A stretch of DNA of 39,656 nt from Bdellovibrionota bacterium (GCA_963169695.1 CAUJDS010000033.1:1-39656), one strand, 5' to 3'. Shown: positions 1 to 7,886, counted from the stretch's first letter. The notes: generated by a model not told the origin, from the sequence alone. Translations and numbers: made by a program.

Positions 1-218
1 TTGCGTCGATTGCTTCCCACTTCTGTGAGAAATTCAGGACGCTTCTGGGTGACGTATTCTCGTTCTAAAAAAGCGTCGAAACCCAGTTTCATTCCTACGA
101 CAAATCCTTGGTCATATTGAATCAATGGCTTTTGATCCTGAGCAAAGGCAGGACTCCAGTTCACAAAAAAAAGAGACAGCAGCAACGACCGTCGCAAAAA
201 TAGCTTTATTGGTTTCAT
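1..218 (-). CDS. Exported protein of unknown function, 3' end outside the window
   Basis: I do not recognise this protein; only the first 72 codons are present and the frame stays open to the window edge. It starts with a clear Sec signal peptide: a basic stretch (MKPIKLFLRR), a hydrophobic core of Leu, Ser and Phe, and a likely signal peptidase I site PAFA|QD near residue 26. The mature part begins QDQKPLIQYDQG, so the product is periplasmic or outer membrane rather than a lipoprotein. The ATG lies just after a GGGAG ribosome-binding site on the minus strand. It is divergent from the lipoprotein gene at 430, with about 210 bp between them. Confidence 0.7.
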   Translation of the reverse strand, partial: MKPIKLFLRRSLLLSLFFVNWSPAFAQDQKPLIQYDQGFVVGMKLGFDAFLEREYVTQKRPEFLTEVGSNRR

Positions 219-382
219 TTCTCCCAACCCCTTCGAGTCATCGAGCTAACATCTTTGATTCAGAAAGACAATTGCCATGAAGGCACAGCCACCCGTCCAC
301 TAACTTTACAACACCTGACTAATGTTTAGACAGGGGTCGATTGGAACAACCTCACGAAAGCACTGAATAAGTGGAATAAACC

Positions 383-401
383 AGCCCGGCACGGGCTTTG
401 C
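383..401 (+). promoter_or_regulatory. Small GC-rich hairpin in the leader of the lipoprotein gene
   Basis: A six-base-pair stem AGCCCG-gca-CGGGCT is followed by TTTGCTTT, about 30 nt before the start codon at 430. The form resembles a weak intrinsic terminator or attenuator. The rest of the 219-429 intergenic region shows no clear promoter to me. No function can be assigned from sequence alone. Confidence 0.25.
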
Positions 402-429
402 TTTAGTTAAGGGCAAGGGAGTTAGGAAA

Positions 430-1050
430 ATGAAATCGAAAATTACTAATTTTGGAGTACTCGCACTTACCATCGTGAGCCTGAATCTCACTGGATGCGG
501 TAATACTTTAGGTGGTGGAAAATCCAAACGCCTTCCAGCCTCAAATCAACAAGCCCTTCAGAATAGTTCGGGTGGTTCCGCTTATCAATGCCCTGCAGGA
601 TTCAATGCAGCCCCTATCGAAGACCCTCTTACCGGAGCTGGCTATTATCAGGTATGTCGCAAAAACGGAACGGCCTCTGAGTTTTCCGTTTGGGGAAACA
701 CCATGACCTCTTCTACCGTCTGCCTATACCCCGCAGAGCGAACGGCCAGCACTGGAGCTTTTAACCTCAAGACCAACCTACAAAACAATACCCCAGTCGT
801 AGAATGTACGGCGCTGCTAGGGTACGAGAATCCCGTCCCTACCCCTGATCACGTCTCTAGCAGCCTTTTTCCTTACGCCAATTTCACTCATTTCTTTGTG
901 ATCGAATCCGCCTATGTTGCCGGCTTTGAGCGTTGCATGGGCTATCGCGATCGCTGGGGTCAGCCTGCAGATCCGTCACTATGCCCAAGCCCTTATCGAA
1001 ACAGCGGAATCATGTCGTTGGTTGATTTGACTCAGCTCTTAAATCAATAG
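430..1050 (+). CDS. Cysteine-containing outer-membrane/periplasmic lipoprotein, unknown function
   Basis: This 206-residue protein is a lipoprotein. It has a short basic N-terminus, a hydrophobic core and a lipobox LTGC with the lipidated Cys near residue 23, followed by Gly-Asn, so outer-membrane sorting is likely. The mature part starts with a Gly/Ser/Asn-rich linker and holds several further cysteines (YQCPAGF, YQVCRKNG, VCLYP, VECTALLG, ERCMGYR, SLCPSP), an even number compatible with disulfides in the periplasm. No family is recognised. The start is supported by AGGGAG/TTAGG just upstream. It ends 4 bp from the end of the convergent gene at 1055. Confidence 0.8.
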   Translation: MKSKITNFGVLALTIVSLNLTGCGNTLGGGKSKRLPASNQQALQNSSGGSAYQCPAGFNAAPIEDPLTGAGYYQVCRKNGTASEFSVWGNTMTSSTVCLYPAERTASTGAFNLKTNLQNNTPVVECTALLGYENPVPTPDHVSSSLFPYANFTHFFVIESAYVAGFERCMGYRDRWGQPADPSLCPSPYRNSGIMSLVDLTQLLNQ

Positions 1051-1054
1051 TGCC

Positions 1055-2050
1055 TTAGTGAACCGTTGGCTTCTCGGGTTCAGAATCTAATTCCGCAGTG
1101 AAGGTCTCTTCATCCACGTCAGTCAAGGCTTCCTTCTTGCCACGACGGTATTCTTGGACCAGCCCAGGATCATTGGTCGGCATCTGATCTATGATTTCGA
1201 GTTGATCATCTTCTTCGAGTTCTTTGGCTCCAACAATGTACCAAAACGGGGTTTCGTCATCTTCGTAGTGTTTAATAAAATGAAATAGACCCGACTGCTG
1301 CCAAACCTCATCGGGATTTTTCAAAGTATCTTCCATATAATCCGTGTACTGGTCAAAATCCGCCTCGGGAATATCCTTGAGTCCCCGCTTGCATCGAAGT
1401 TCAGCCGTGAGCGTTTCATCCTGGGTCCATGGCTCGGCCAGACCATCAAAGGGTACGTGATCCTTAACTCCAGTTGGAGTAATGATCTTGATCTGATCTT
1501 CCTTTTCTCGATCGGACTGAAAACGCTGCACCGAGAGTGCCTCGCCCTTGCGAAACAATTCCACCATTGCTGGATCTTTTGTTGTGAAAGACAAATAGAG
1601 AAAACTAGGCTCTCCATTGAGAAACAAAGTAACCGCAATGCACCAGAGTGTTACTCCTTCAAGCTCATATTCCGAAATAAGTGTGTAGCGATAGTCTCCC
1701 TCAATAGTCTTTTCGCACCAGACCTGATCGGGATTTTCCAAAGTGGTCCATCTGAGGTGAGACAAATCATCACGCTCTTCATCCGTATAGTCCTCTGGAT
1801 TTCGATGTGATTCATACAGTCCTTCAAGTCGTTCAATCTCAGGACTGAAATATTGAAGGATGCAATCTTCCGAACAAAACACCCTTCCTACATCTTCTTC
1901 TACATAGAGGACTCGCTCGTGAGATTGCATTTCGCGATCGCAGTGAAAGCACTCATACTTTCTTTGATCCGGTTTCAGTGCGCTTGTTTTTTCTCCGAGG
2001 GCCGAACGAGGCGAAACCTGTCCCTTTTTTCGAATTGAATCCTTGCCCAT
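1055..2050 (-). CDS. Zinc-ribbon protein with two copies of an uncharacterised domain
   Basis: The N-terminal part has a likely zinc site, C34-x2-C37 and C59-x3-C63 (FHC ... FCSEDC), in a TRASH/MYND-like spacing. Two related domains follow. The first begins near residue 104 with LENPDQVW and ends in DPAMVELFRKGEAL; the second begins near residue 243 with LKNPDEVW and ends in DPGLVQEYRRGKKEAL. The repeated LxNPDxVW signature recalls the PBECR group of phage-linked nuclease-like domains, but I cannot confirm that by eye. The protein has no signal peptide, is very acidic and ends in a disordered tail. I chose the ATG at 2050 because GGGGAG/GGGGGG precede it; the upstream ATG at 2077 has no ribosome-binding site. 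It is divergent from the 2205 gene. Confidence 0.75.
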   Translation of the reverse strand: MGKDSIRKKGQVSPRSALGEKTSALKPDQRKYECFHCDREMQSHERVLYVEEDVGRVFCSEDCILQYFSPEIERLEGLYESHRNPEDYTDEERDDLSHLRWTTLENPDQVWCEKTIEGDYRYTLISEYELEGVTLWCIAVTLFLNGEPSFLYLSFTTKDPAMVELFRKGEALSVQRFQSDREKEDQIKIITPTGVKDHVPFDGLAEPWTQDETLTAELRCKRGLKDIPEADFDQYTDYMEDTLKNPDEVWQQSGLFHFIKHYEDDETPFWYIVGAKELEEDDQLEIIDQMPTNDPGLVQEYRRGKKEALTDVDEETFTAELDSEPEKPTVH

Positions 2051-2148
2051 AAATCCCCCCGTCTCCCCATTAAGCATTGTAAGCGCCAGGAGGATCGCGA
2101 GTCAAACCCTTGACCCTTTTTCTTCAGCTTCAACGCTTTGCGTTCTAC

Positions 2149-2177
2149 TTGCTCCGCGAGGAGGGGAACGTTAGAAT
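2149..2177 (+). promoter_or_regulatory. Candidate sigma-70-type promoter for the 2205-3694 operon
   Basis: TTGCTC and TAGAAT are separated by exactly 17 bp, and transcription would begin near 2184. That start would leave out an in-frame GTG at 2181 and favours the ATG at 2205. The -35 box matches consensus at only three positions, so this is a candidate. Confidence 0.4.
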
Positions 2178-2204
2178 AAAGTGAGTGGATCCAAGGAGGG
2201 AACC

Positions 2205-2516
2205 ATGATCACCTTATCAGAAGACCAGCTCGACCAGGTCGAGTACCTCATTCATCAGTCCATGCAGGGACACCATGTACTCTTCGACCTCGATCGAATA
2301 CGGCGCGTCCTTAGTGAGACGACTCTTCATTCATTTTCGGAAGAGGACGCCTATTCGGTTGAGCACCATATTGAAAGAACCTTGGGCCAACCTACCCTCC
2401 TAGAGAAAAAAGCTTATCTTGCACAACTCGACGAAACGACTCTCGAGCGCGTGATACGGACCTACTTCAATATTCTGGAGAATAACCTTCTCGAGAATCA
2501 CGGAGTCCTTCACTAA
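2205..2516 (+). CDS. Small acidic helical protein, unknown function
   Basis: The 103-residue product begins MITLSEDQLDQVEYLI and is soluble, acidic and probably all alpha-helical, with no signal peptide or metal motif. I do not recognise the family. The start is well defined: AAGGAGGG lies 4 nt before this ATG, better than the in-frame GTG at 2181. Its stop codon overlaps the start of the next gene as TAATG, so the two are translationally coupled and probably work together. The pair therefore couples a small helical protein with a large coiled-coil/Hsp20-like partner. Confidence 0.75.
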   Translation: MITLSEDQLDQVEYLIHQSMQGHHVLFDLDRIRRVLSETTLHSFSEEDAYSVEHHIERTLGQPTLLEKKAYLAQLDETTLERVIRTYFNILENNLLENHGVLH

Positions 2517-3694
2517 TGGGAGTCTCTGGCGTTGGTGACGGTCGCATTCAAGATGCCCACAAACGGGTCATGCAGGCCGAGAAGGATGCTAACCAACAAA
2601 TCGTTCAAACACAGAAGCGCGTGGAAGATGCCACGAAGGAAGCAGCGAGTCGTCTCGATATGATTCGAGATCAGTATGTGCGACAAGCTGACACCCTTCG
2701 AGACAACCACGAACTCTCGGCAGCACGAACAAAAGAGCAGGGGTACCAAAACCTTCAAGAACTGAGACAAACCATCAAGACTGAGATCAATACCGCCACT
2801 CGACAGGGAGACAAAGACCTTCGGACCATCACCGACTACTATGGATCCGAATCTCAACGCCAACTTCATGAAGGCGAAAAAAATCTAAAAGCTGCACGCG
2901 AAAACCAAATCAAAGCCCAAGAGTACCAATTTCATCAAGCCGACGAACAATCCCAAATGACCAAAAAATCGCAAGAACATCAAATCGAAGATACTCGCCA
3001 ACTGCATGAATCTCGAATGAATGAACTCTATTCCACGTCTCAAAAAGATTACGAAAAAACAAAGTCCGCCCATATTACGGCAAAGGAGAAGGCCAAAGGG
3101 GTTTTCGACAAAAACCTCGTTGAAAGCCTTAATGCACACCAATTGACCCTAGACCGAGTAAATCGAGATGCGACTGGAAAATTGAAGCAGCTTACCGATT
3201 CTTATTCACGCTCTCTTGCCGCCTATGAGGATCGCCAAACAGACCCCTTCTACCAGATGGTACGACTCAATGGAGAAGTAAGAGAAGCTACGGATGGTTT
3301 TATTTTTGTGGCGCGAGTACCTAAGCATGAGCAATCTCAAATCACTGTCAACGTCGTTGGAGAACGTCTCCTCGTAGGCGGAGCGAGACAAGCCAAAGAA
3401 AAATTAGAAGAATCTCCAGGTCATCAAATTGAAACCCTCTCTTTTCAGTCGTTCCACGAGACTTACCCACTTAGTGGGCCTATCGATGAAAAAAATATCT
3501 CCAAGGAATTTGATGGGGACCATTTGATCGTCACACTGCCAAAGGCGAAGTTTCCAAAAGAACCCACCTACAAAAAGCCATCAGCCGATCATACACGGGC
3601 GCCACGTCCTGACTTTCCAAAAGGCGTCGAAGCAGTACTTGCTCCGCGAGGTAAGACCGAGCCCAATGATGCAGGCGACGGCACCCTAGCTTAG
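2516..3694 (+). CDS. Long coiled-coil protein with C-terminal Hsp20/alpha-crystallin-like domain
   Basis: Residues about 10-240 are charged, rich in Gln, Lys, Glu and Ala, with hardly any proline, as expected for a long coiled coil or helical rod. Residues about 243-343 look like an alpha-crystallin (small heat-shock protein) fold: a beta-rich start (GFIFVARVPKHE), an ERLLVGGAR strand, then a block ending in FDGDHLIVTLPK, which matches the Hsp20 pattern of a hydrophobic strand followed by LPK. The tail is basic and Pro-rich. Typical small heat-shock proteins are about 150 residues with a short N-terminus, so a rod of more than 200 residues is unusual. The ATG overlaps the preceding stop. No signal peptide is seen. 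A scaffold or chaperone role is inference. Confidence 0.7.
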   Translation: MGVSGVGDGRIQDAHKRVMQAEKDANQQIVQTQKRVEDATKEAASRLDMIRDQYVRQADTLRDNHELSAARTKEQGYQNLQELRQTIKTEINTATRQGDKDLRTITDYYGSESQRQLHEGEKNLKAARENQIKAQEYQFHQADEQSQMTKKSQEHQIEDTRQLHESRMNELYSTSQKDYEKTKSAHITAKEKAKGVFDKNLVESLNAHQLTLDRVNRDATGKLKQLTDSYSRSLAAYEDRQTDPFYQMVRLNGEVREATDGFIFVARVPKHEQSQITVNVVGERLLVGGARQAKEKLEESPGHQIETLSFQSFHETYPLSGPIDEKNISKEFDGDHLIVTLPKAKFPKEPTYKKPSADHTRAPRPDFPKGVEAVLAPRGKTEPNDAGDGTLA

Positions 3695-3698
3695 TGGG

Positions 3699-4034
3699 TT
3701 AGTGATCAGAAGGTTCATCGTCGATGACTTCTTCAAGCTCTCGAAGCATAAATCTCAATCGCGATTGAAGGTCATTGAGCTGCTTAAGGTTATCCTTGAG
3801 CCCCGCCAATGCTGCATTCTGAGTGGTTTCTACGCGAGCATCCGACGGAAGCTCTCTAAGGATTTCTGGCGCAGCCCCTTTGGATAGCGCTGATTTTTGA
3901 ACATTCAATACCGTGCTCAACCCAGGCCGGTTATTGTCTACTTCGAGGGTTTTGGCATCTCCCTCTTTATAAATTCGATACAAGTTGGAATACACAAAGG
4001 CAATTCGCTGCGTTTTATCTCGATTGGCTGACAT
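3699..4034 (-). CDS. Small hypothetical protein with C-terminal helical segment
   Basis: The 111-residue protein begins MSANRDKTQRIAFVYSNLYRIYKEG and ends with a heptad-like helix (LKDNLKQLNDLQSRLRFMLRELEEVI) and an acidic tail. I do not recognise it. AGGAG lies about 6 nt before the ATG, which supports the start. Its end is 4 bp from the end of the coiled-coil/Hsp20 gene on the other strand, so the two are convergent. The similar helical character and tight packing hint at a shared function, but that is inference. Confidence 0.7.
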   Translation of the reverse strand: MSANRDKTQRIAFVYSNLYRIYKEGDAKTLEVDNNRPGLSTVLNVQKSALSKGAAPEILRELPSDARVETTQNAALAGLKDNLKQLNDLQSRLRFMLRELEEVIDDEPSDH

Positions 4035-4276
4035 CTTCTGCTCCTATCCACATCCACATTCACGGGGCCTACCCGCCACTTCGAAAGGCAGGCCCATCTC
4101 AACAGGCCTTAGTGGTGCAACCTAGGTGCCAGGAGCTCAATGGATCTGACTGAACCCCACCCAATAAAATCCCTATTATTCCATACGCTTCCTACCGACA
4201 AGCCTACTGGTAGCGTTTTGCGTCTGGCTATGACTTAGCCAGGTGTTGAAACCCAAGCTGTCCTCGGGGACACAGT
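4035..4276. other. Intergenic region with dyads, between divergent genes
   Basis: About 300 bp separate the 4034 and 4330 starts, and I find no credible small gene there. It holds several dyads. GGGCCT...AGGCCC enclose a GCC/GGC stem near 4056-4095. TGGCTA-tgact-TAGCCA lies at 4225-4241. TGTCC-tcgg-GGACA lies at 4259-4272, just before the candidate HD-GYP promoter. The last two could be operators, but no regulator family can be named. Confidence 0.35.
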
Positions 4277-4305
4277 TTTTCAGTGCAACCCGAAGGGCTT
4301 ATAAT
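4277..4305 (+). promoter_or_regulatory. Promoter of the HD-GYP gene
   Basis: TTTTCA and a perfect TATAAT are separated by 17 bp, so the transcript would start near 4312, about 18 nt before the ATG at 4330. This makes the upstream in-frame GTG at 4243 unlikely as the start. It is one of the best -10 boxes in the window. Confidence 0.55.
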
Positions 4306-4329
4306 GGAACGAGAATAGGGACGGACGGA

Positions 4330-5403
4330 ATGCAAACCCAGTTTGAGCTTACCAACTTAGAAAAGGCCTTTGCGGGGCGATTAGAACCCTTTACTCAAGA
4401 GTACTACCGCGTACCGACGGATCTCTTTATTAGCAAGGTTGACCTCAAAATGCCCGCCCTACCAGGCATGGCGTTTTTTATCCCCGATGCCTCTAAGGGG
4501 TCAGTCAAAATGCTTCGAGACTATGACCAACCTTATTCCGCCCTCGCTCTTACAGCTTTTCCAGAAGTCCTGATTCGGGCCGAAGACATCAGCCTCTTGC
4601 GACAGTATGCTGAACAACGCATCCTCAACTCGGGAGCACAGCCCTCTTTGAGTATCGAAAAAAGAATGGAGTCTCTACGAAGGGCTGCACTCCTCACGGT
4701 CGAAGAACTTTTTAAAGATCCAAGTGCCGAAAACATCCATCGAAGTCGCAAAGTCGTTGGATCTTTTGTCTACTTGCTCATGAAAGAACCGCAAGCCTAC
4801 ATGGTCTTGGCACGACTTTCTTCTCACGACCCCTACACGCTTCAACACTCCGTCGGTGCAGGTGTCAATTCCATCATTCTTGGAAAAAAGGTTGGCTTCA
4901 AAAATGAATCGGATCTCGTCGATATAGGAATGGCGGGCCTCCTTCACGACATTGGAAAAGTGGGAGTCAAACCTGAGATCATCAATAAGCCAGGTCCTCT
5001 GGATGAATTTGAATGGGAGGAAATGCGGCAGCACCCCGAAATCGGATACAAGATCATCAAAGATGTACCGACCCTCTCGGGGGTTACCAAAATGGCGATC
5101 CTTGAACATCACGAAGAAAAACACATGGGCGGCTATCCACACAGAATTCCGTGGGACCAGGTAGGGCTCTACTCCAAGATTGTCGCAATCGCGGATATTT
5201 TCAATGCATTGACGACCGATCGCAGTTACTCACAGGCAAGAAATCCCTTTGATGCACTCAAGCTCATCAAAGAAAAACTTTTTCACAAAATTGATGATTT
5301 TCTTTTTCAAGAATTGGTTCGAATTTATGCAGGAGACCTTCAGGGTCTCATGCCGATGGAAGATCCGATTGTTCCGAACAAGGATCAGAAGAAGGCTGCT
5401 TAG
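4330..5403 (+). CDS. HD-GYP domain cyclic-di-GMP phosphodiesterase
   Basis: The 357-residue protein has an N-terminal region of about 150 residues with no recognised sensor domain, then a complete HD-GYP domain. I see the HD pair in LLHDIGK (H206-D207, K210), HHE at 260-262 and GGYP (G268-Y269-P270), the signature that separates this class from plain HD hydrolases. Family members hydrolyse c-di-GMP to pGpG or GMP with a two- or three-iron centre. The protein is cytoplasmic and has no receiver domain, so its input must act through the N-terminal part. A promoter with TATAAT lies just upstream. Its 3' end overlaps the convergent phasin-like gene by 56 bp. Activity is inferred from intact motifs. 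Confidence 0.93.
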   Translation: MQTQFELTNLEKAFAGRLEPFTQEYYRVPTDLFISKVDLKMPALPGMAFFIPDASKGSVKMLRDYDQPYSALALTAFPEVLIRAEDISLLRQYAEQRILNSGAQPSLSIEKRMESLRRAALLTVEELFKDPSAENIHRSRKVVGSFVYLLMKEPQAYMVLARLSSHDPYTLQHSVGAGVNSIILGKKVGFKNESDLVDIGMAGLLHDIGKVGVKPEIINKPGPLDEFEWEEMRQHPEIGYKIIKDVPTLSGVTKMAILEHHEEKHMGGYPHRIPWDQVGLYSKIVAIADIFNALTTDRSYSQARNPFDALKLIKEKLFHKIDDFLFQELVRIYAGDLQGLMPMEDPIVPNKDQKKAA

Positions 5404-5716
5404 ACGCTTTGGGCACCAGAGTGATTCTTACTTCTATCTCGTTTTCTTCAAACAACTCTTTCGCTAATCCCTTGAGATCGACGCGTTCCATCACCTGCTC
5501 AATGAGATCCGCTGAGAATCTTTGATAGAAGTCTTTTCTCGTGCGGCTCGCGGACTCTAAGATTTTTCCAACTAACTCTTTAGGCAAGGTGATTTCTTTT
5601 CCAAGCTGCCGCACGACATCTTCCGTAAAAAACACTGCGCCCAAGCCCACCGTCAAAAGCTTTTTCCCCCACTCGGCAACCTTGGTGGAATCTTGATTGG
5701 TATCCGTTGTTTCCAT
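5348..5716 (-). CDS. Phasin-like small helical protein
   Basis: The 122-residue protein contains the sequence KKLLTVGLGAVFFTEDVVRQL followed by LPKELVGKILESASRTRKDFY, a pattern like the small phasin-type/PHA granule-associated proteins found in many proteobacteria (short Gly/Ala helix, then LPKE). The match is by eye and the family is loosely defined. A GGAGGGGGAGA ribosome-binding site sits directly before the ATG. It is the last gene of a minus-strand operon of four genes, 18 bp after the SRPBCC gene. Its last 18 codons overlap the end of the HD-GYP gene on the other strand. Confidence 0.65.
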   Translation of the reverse strand: METTDTNQDSTKVAEWGKKLLTVGLGAVFFTEDVVRQLGKEITLPKELVGKILESASRTRKDFYQRFSADLIEQVMERVDLKGLAKELFEENEIEVRITLVPKASKQPSSDPCSEQSDLPSA

Positions 5717-5734
5717 TCTCCCCCTCCAGATATG

Positions 5735-6172
5735 CTAATTGAACGTTCGCAGCGCTCGGTTTTTAAAATTTTCCAGAACTTTTGGCAAATTACCTTTTAC
5801 CAATTTATTAAGGATAAACCCTGGTACCGGAATATTGAATTCCACTTCGATGCCATACTTGACCCGCGACTCATTGGGACCTACTTCTTCAATTTCCCAA
5901 AATCCAGAATTTTTCTGAAAAAGATCGCTCGTACCGTGGAGCTTCCAAGAAACCTTCCCTTGCTCGGGGTTTTCTTCAATTTCCAAAATGTACTTTGCTT
6001 CCCGCACAATGTGAATATGGTAAGTCACGTGTGCTTTTTGTTCCGAAAGACGTTCCACTTGGATTTTCTTCACTCCGTCTACAAACTCAGGATATTCGTC
6101 GTAGGCCCGAATAACGTCCAAAAGGCGCTTACGACTGACGGGTAAAGTTTCTTCAATTTGAGCAGAAGCCAT
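5735..6172 (-). CDS. SRPBCC/START-family (polyketide cyclase or COQ10-like) protein
   Basis: The 145-residue protein has the hallmarks of the COQ10/ribosome-association-toxin branch of the START superfamily. These are an N-terminal strand leading to YPEFVDGVKKIQV, a middle beta-sheet (AHVTYHIHIV, GKVSWKLHGTSDLF) and a C-terminal long helix (ILNKLVKGNLPKVLENFKNRAL). Such proteins bind lipids or other hydrophobic ligands; the ligand here is unknown. GAGGAG precedes the ATG. The gene is the third of an operon behind PilZ and glpX, 18 bp after glpX. Confidence 0.8.
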   Translation of the reverse strand: MASAQIEETLPVSRKRLLDVIRAYDEYPEFVDGVKKIQVERLSEQKAHVTYHIHIVREAKYILEIEENPEQGKVSWKLHGTSDLFQKNSGFWEIEEVGPNESRVKYGIEVEFNIPVPGFILNKLVKGNLPKVLENFKNRALRTFN

Positions 6173-6190
6173 GGGTCTCCTCGGCGGGGT

Positions 6191-7141
6191 TTATTGGGGT
6201 TTGTGTTCGAAAGAATGCTGGGCCTCGATGAAGCGCACCGTCCCAGTTTCAGAGCGCATCACCATGGAATGGGTACGACAGCCACCTGCAAAGAACCGCA
6301 CGCCATTGAGAAGCGTACCCTGAGTCACTCCCGTAGCGCAAAACATCACATGTCCATCTGCCAAATCGTTGATTTGGTAGAGCCTGTTGAGGTCTTGAAT
6401 ACCCATCTTCACGGCGCGTTCTTTTTCCAAAGGATTTCTCCATTTCAAGCGGCCCTGAAAATCACCACCAATGCACTTCAATGCGGCCGCTGCGATAACA
6501 CCCTCGGGTGCTCCACCCGTACCAAATAAGATATCCACGCCGCTATCTGGCAGTGCCGTTGCGATAGCTGCTGAGACATCTCCATCCCCAATGAGCCAAA
6601 TCCTCGCTCCCGATCTTCGAACTTCTGCAATCAAAGCCTCATGGCGAGGACGATCCAAAATAATCACCGTGAGGTCACTGACCTTACAAGACCTTGCTTT
6701 GGCAAGCGCGACCAGGTTTTCGGTTGGAGTCAGATCCAGACTCACTACACCTTTTCCTTGAGGTCCCACCGCAATTTTTTCCATGTAAGTATCTGGGGCA
6801 TGCAAAAATCTGCCAGATTCGGCGATGGCGATCACTGCCAAAGCGTTATTACTACCCCTTGCACAGATCGTAGTTCCCTCGAGTGGATCTAGCGCGATAT
6901 CCAGCTTGGTACCTTGCCCCGTCCCTACGCGTTCTCCGATGTAGAGCATGGGAGCCTCATCGCGCTCCCCTTCGCCGATGACCACCTTTCCATCAAATTC
7001 GATCTTATTGAGCGCTTTGCGCATGGCTTCCACAGCCGCATCATCCGCAGCATGTTCGTCGCCCCGACCCATCCAGCGAGCACTTTGTATGGCCGCGGCT
7101 TCGGTTGCTCTCACAAATTCGAGTGCAAAATTTCGGTTCAT
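6191..7141 (-). CDS. glpX: Class II fructose-1,6-bisphosphatase (GlpX type)
   Basis: The 316-residue protein converts fructose 1,6-bisphosphate to fructose 6-phosphate in gluconeogenesis, in the cytoplasm, with a divalent metal. It carries family blocks: ATEAAAIQSARWMGRGDEHAAD at the N-terminus, KVVIGEGERDEAPMLYIGE, the metal/phosphate motif LDPLEGTT, and a late ILFGTGGAPEGVI. Length is normal for the family (about 320-340). AAGGAG precedes the ATG. It lies 28 bp after the PilZ gene and 18 bp before the SRPBCC gene, so it is probably co-transcribed with them. Grouping with PilZ is not a usual arrangement for this enzyme. Confidence 0.95.
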   Translation of the reverse strand: MNRNFALEFVRATEAAAIQSARWMGRGDEHAADDAAVEAMRKALNKIEFDGKVVIGEGERDEAPMLYIGERVGTGQGTKLDIALDPLEGTTICARGSNNALAVIAIAESGRFLHAPDTYMEKIAVGPQGKGVVSLDLTPTENLVALAKARSCKVSDLTVIILDRPRHEALIAEVRRSGARIWLIGDGDVSAAIATALPDSGVDILFGTGGAPEGVIAAAALKCIGGDFQGRLKWRNPLEKERAVKMGIQDLNRLYQINDLADGHVMFCATGVTQGTLLNGVRFFAGGCRTHSMVMRSETGTVRFIEAQHSFEHKPQ

Positions 7142-7169
7142 CTCGCTTCTCCTTAGTTTCTGGAGAAAC

Positions 7170-7886
7170 TTAGCGTCGAATGTGACCTAAAACAAGGGAC
7201 TTCAAGGCATCGGTCAAAGTCGACGAGGCAATCATCCGCTTAGCTTGCTCTAACTTGCCTAGATCGATGGCATTGTCTGGTCGATGAAGCGCTGATTCCC
7301 CATCTTCAGACCCAGGTACAAAATGAGCAAGCCCCGTCGAGATGCCAGTGAGCTTGCCCCAGCTCACGTAGGAGCCAAGAAAGTATAGCGCCCACGAAAC
7401 CACATCACTTCCACGCTCCATGCGTAGCACCAGCTGCGAACTGCTCGAGCCATGGAACCAAATCATTCCTTCGATCGCCACTGGCATTTTCTTCAAAGAA
7501 CGGCCGAGGTTTTCTGGGCTCAGGAGGCTTTCGACTGCTTCCTTCGTGTCTTCACTCAAGGGCTCAAACTCTAGGCCAACGAGATCGTCCTGGGTGTTTC
7601 TCACCTTTGCGCGAACAGAAAATTTCTCGCGATGAAGATTGACCTCTCCCTCGATCAAGTCTCCCTGCTGAAAATACGCATGATCTTCTGGCATCAAGAG
7701 CCGAAGCCCCATCCCCCTTTCAGAAATATCCACGACAGAAAAGACCTTACCGGTTTTTTTCAGCTTAAACTGCTCGTAGGTCAGACCCAATCGGGGTACC
7801 TGTCGTCGTTCAATATGACCACTAGGGCCACTGGGAATCACCTGAAATTGAGGGGGCCGAGCTCCTGACTTTGCCATACCTATCAT
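7170..7886 (-). CDS. PilZ-domain c-di-GMP receptor protein
   Basis: The 238-residue protein has an N-terminal PilZ domain with both c-di-GMP-binding elements: RxxxR (R28-QVP-R32) and DxSxxG (D53-ISERG58). The barrel continues to about residue 120 (LIEGEVNLHREKFSVRAKV, DLVGLEFEPL). The C-terminal half (about 130-238) has no family I recognise. It has no signal peptide, so it is a cytoplasmic effector. It is first in an operon with glpX, the START-family gene and the phasin-like gene. The start is not sharply defined: ATG at 7886 and ATG at 7877 both have weak ribosome-binding sites. Confidence 0.9.
   Translation of the reverse strand: MIGMAKSGARPPQFQVIPSGPSGHIERRQVPRLGLTYEQFKLKKTGKVFSVVDISERGMGLRLLMPEDHAYFQQGDLIEGEVNLHREKFSVRAKVRNTQDDLVGLEFEPLSEDTKEAVESLLSPENLGRSLKKMPVAIEGMIWFHGSSSSQLVLRMERGSDVVSWALYFLGSYVSWGKLTGISTGLAHFVPGSEDGESALHRPDNAIDLGKLEQAKRMIASSTLTDALKSLVLGHIRR

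Noticed and set aside
4243-4329. Upstream GTG start for the HD-GYP protein
   Set aside because: It lies before the TATAAT promoter start and has no ribosome-binding site; the 29 extra residues do not resemble a domain.
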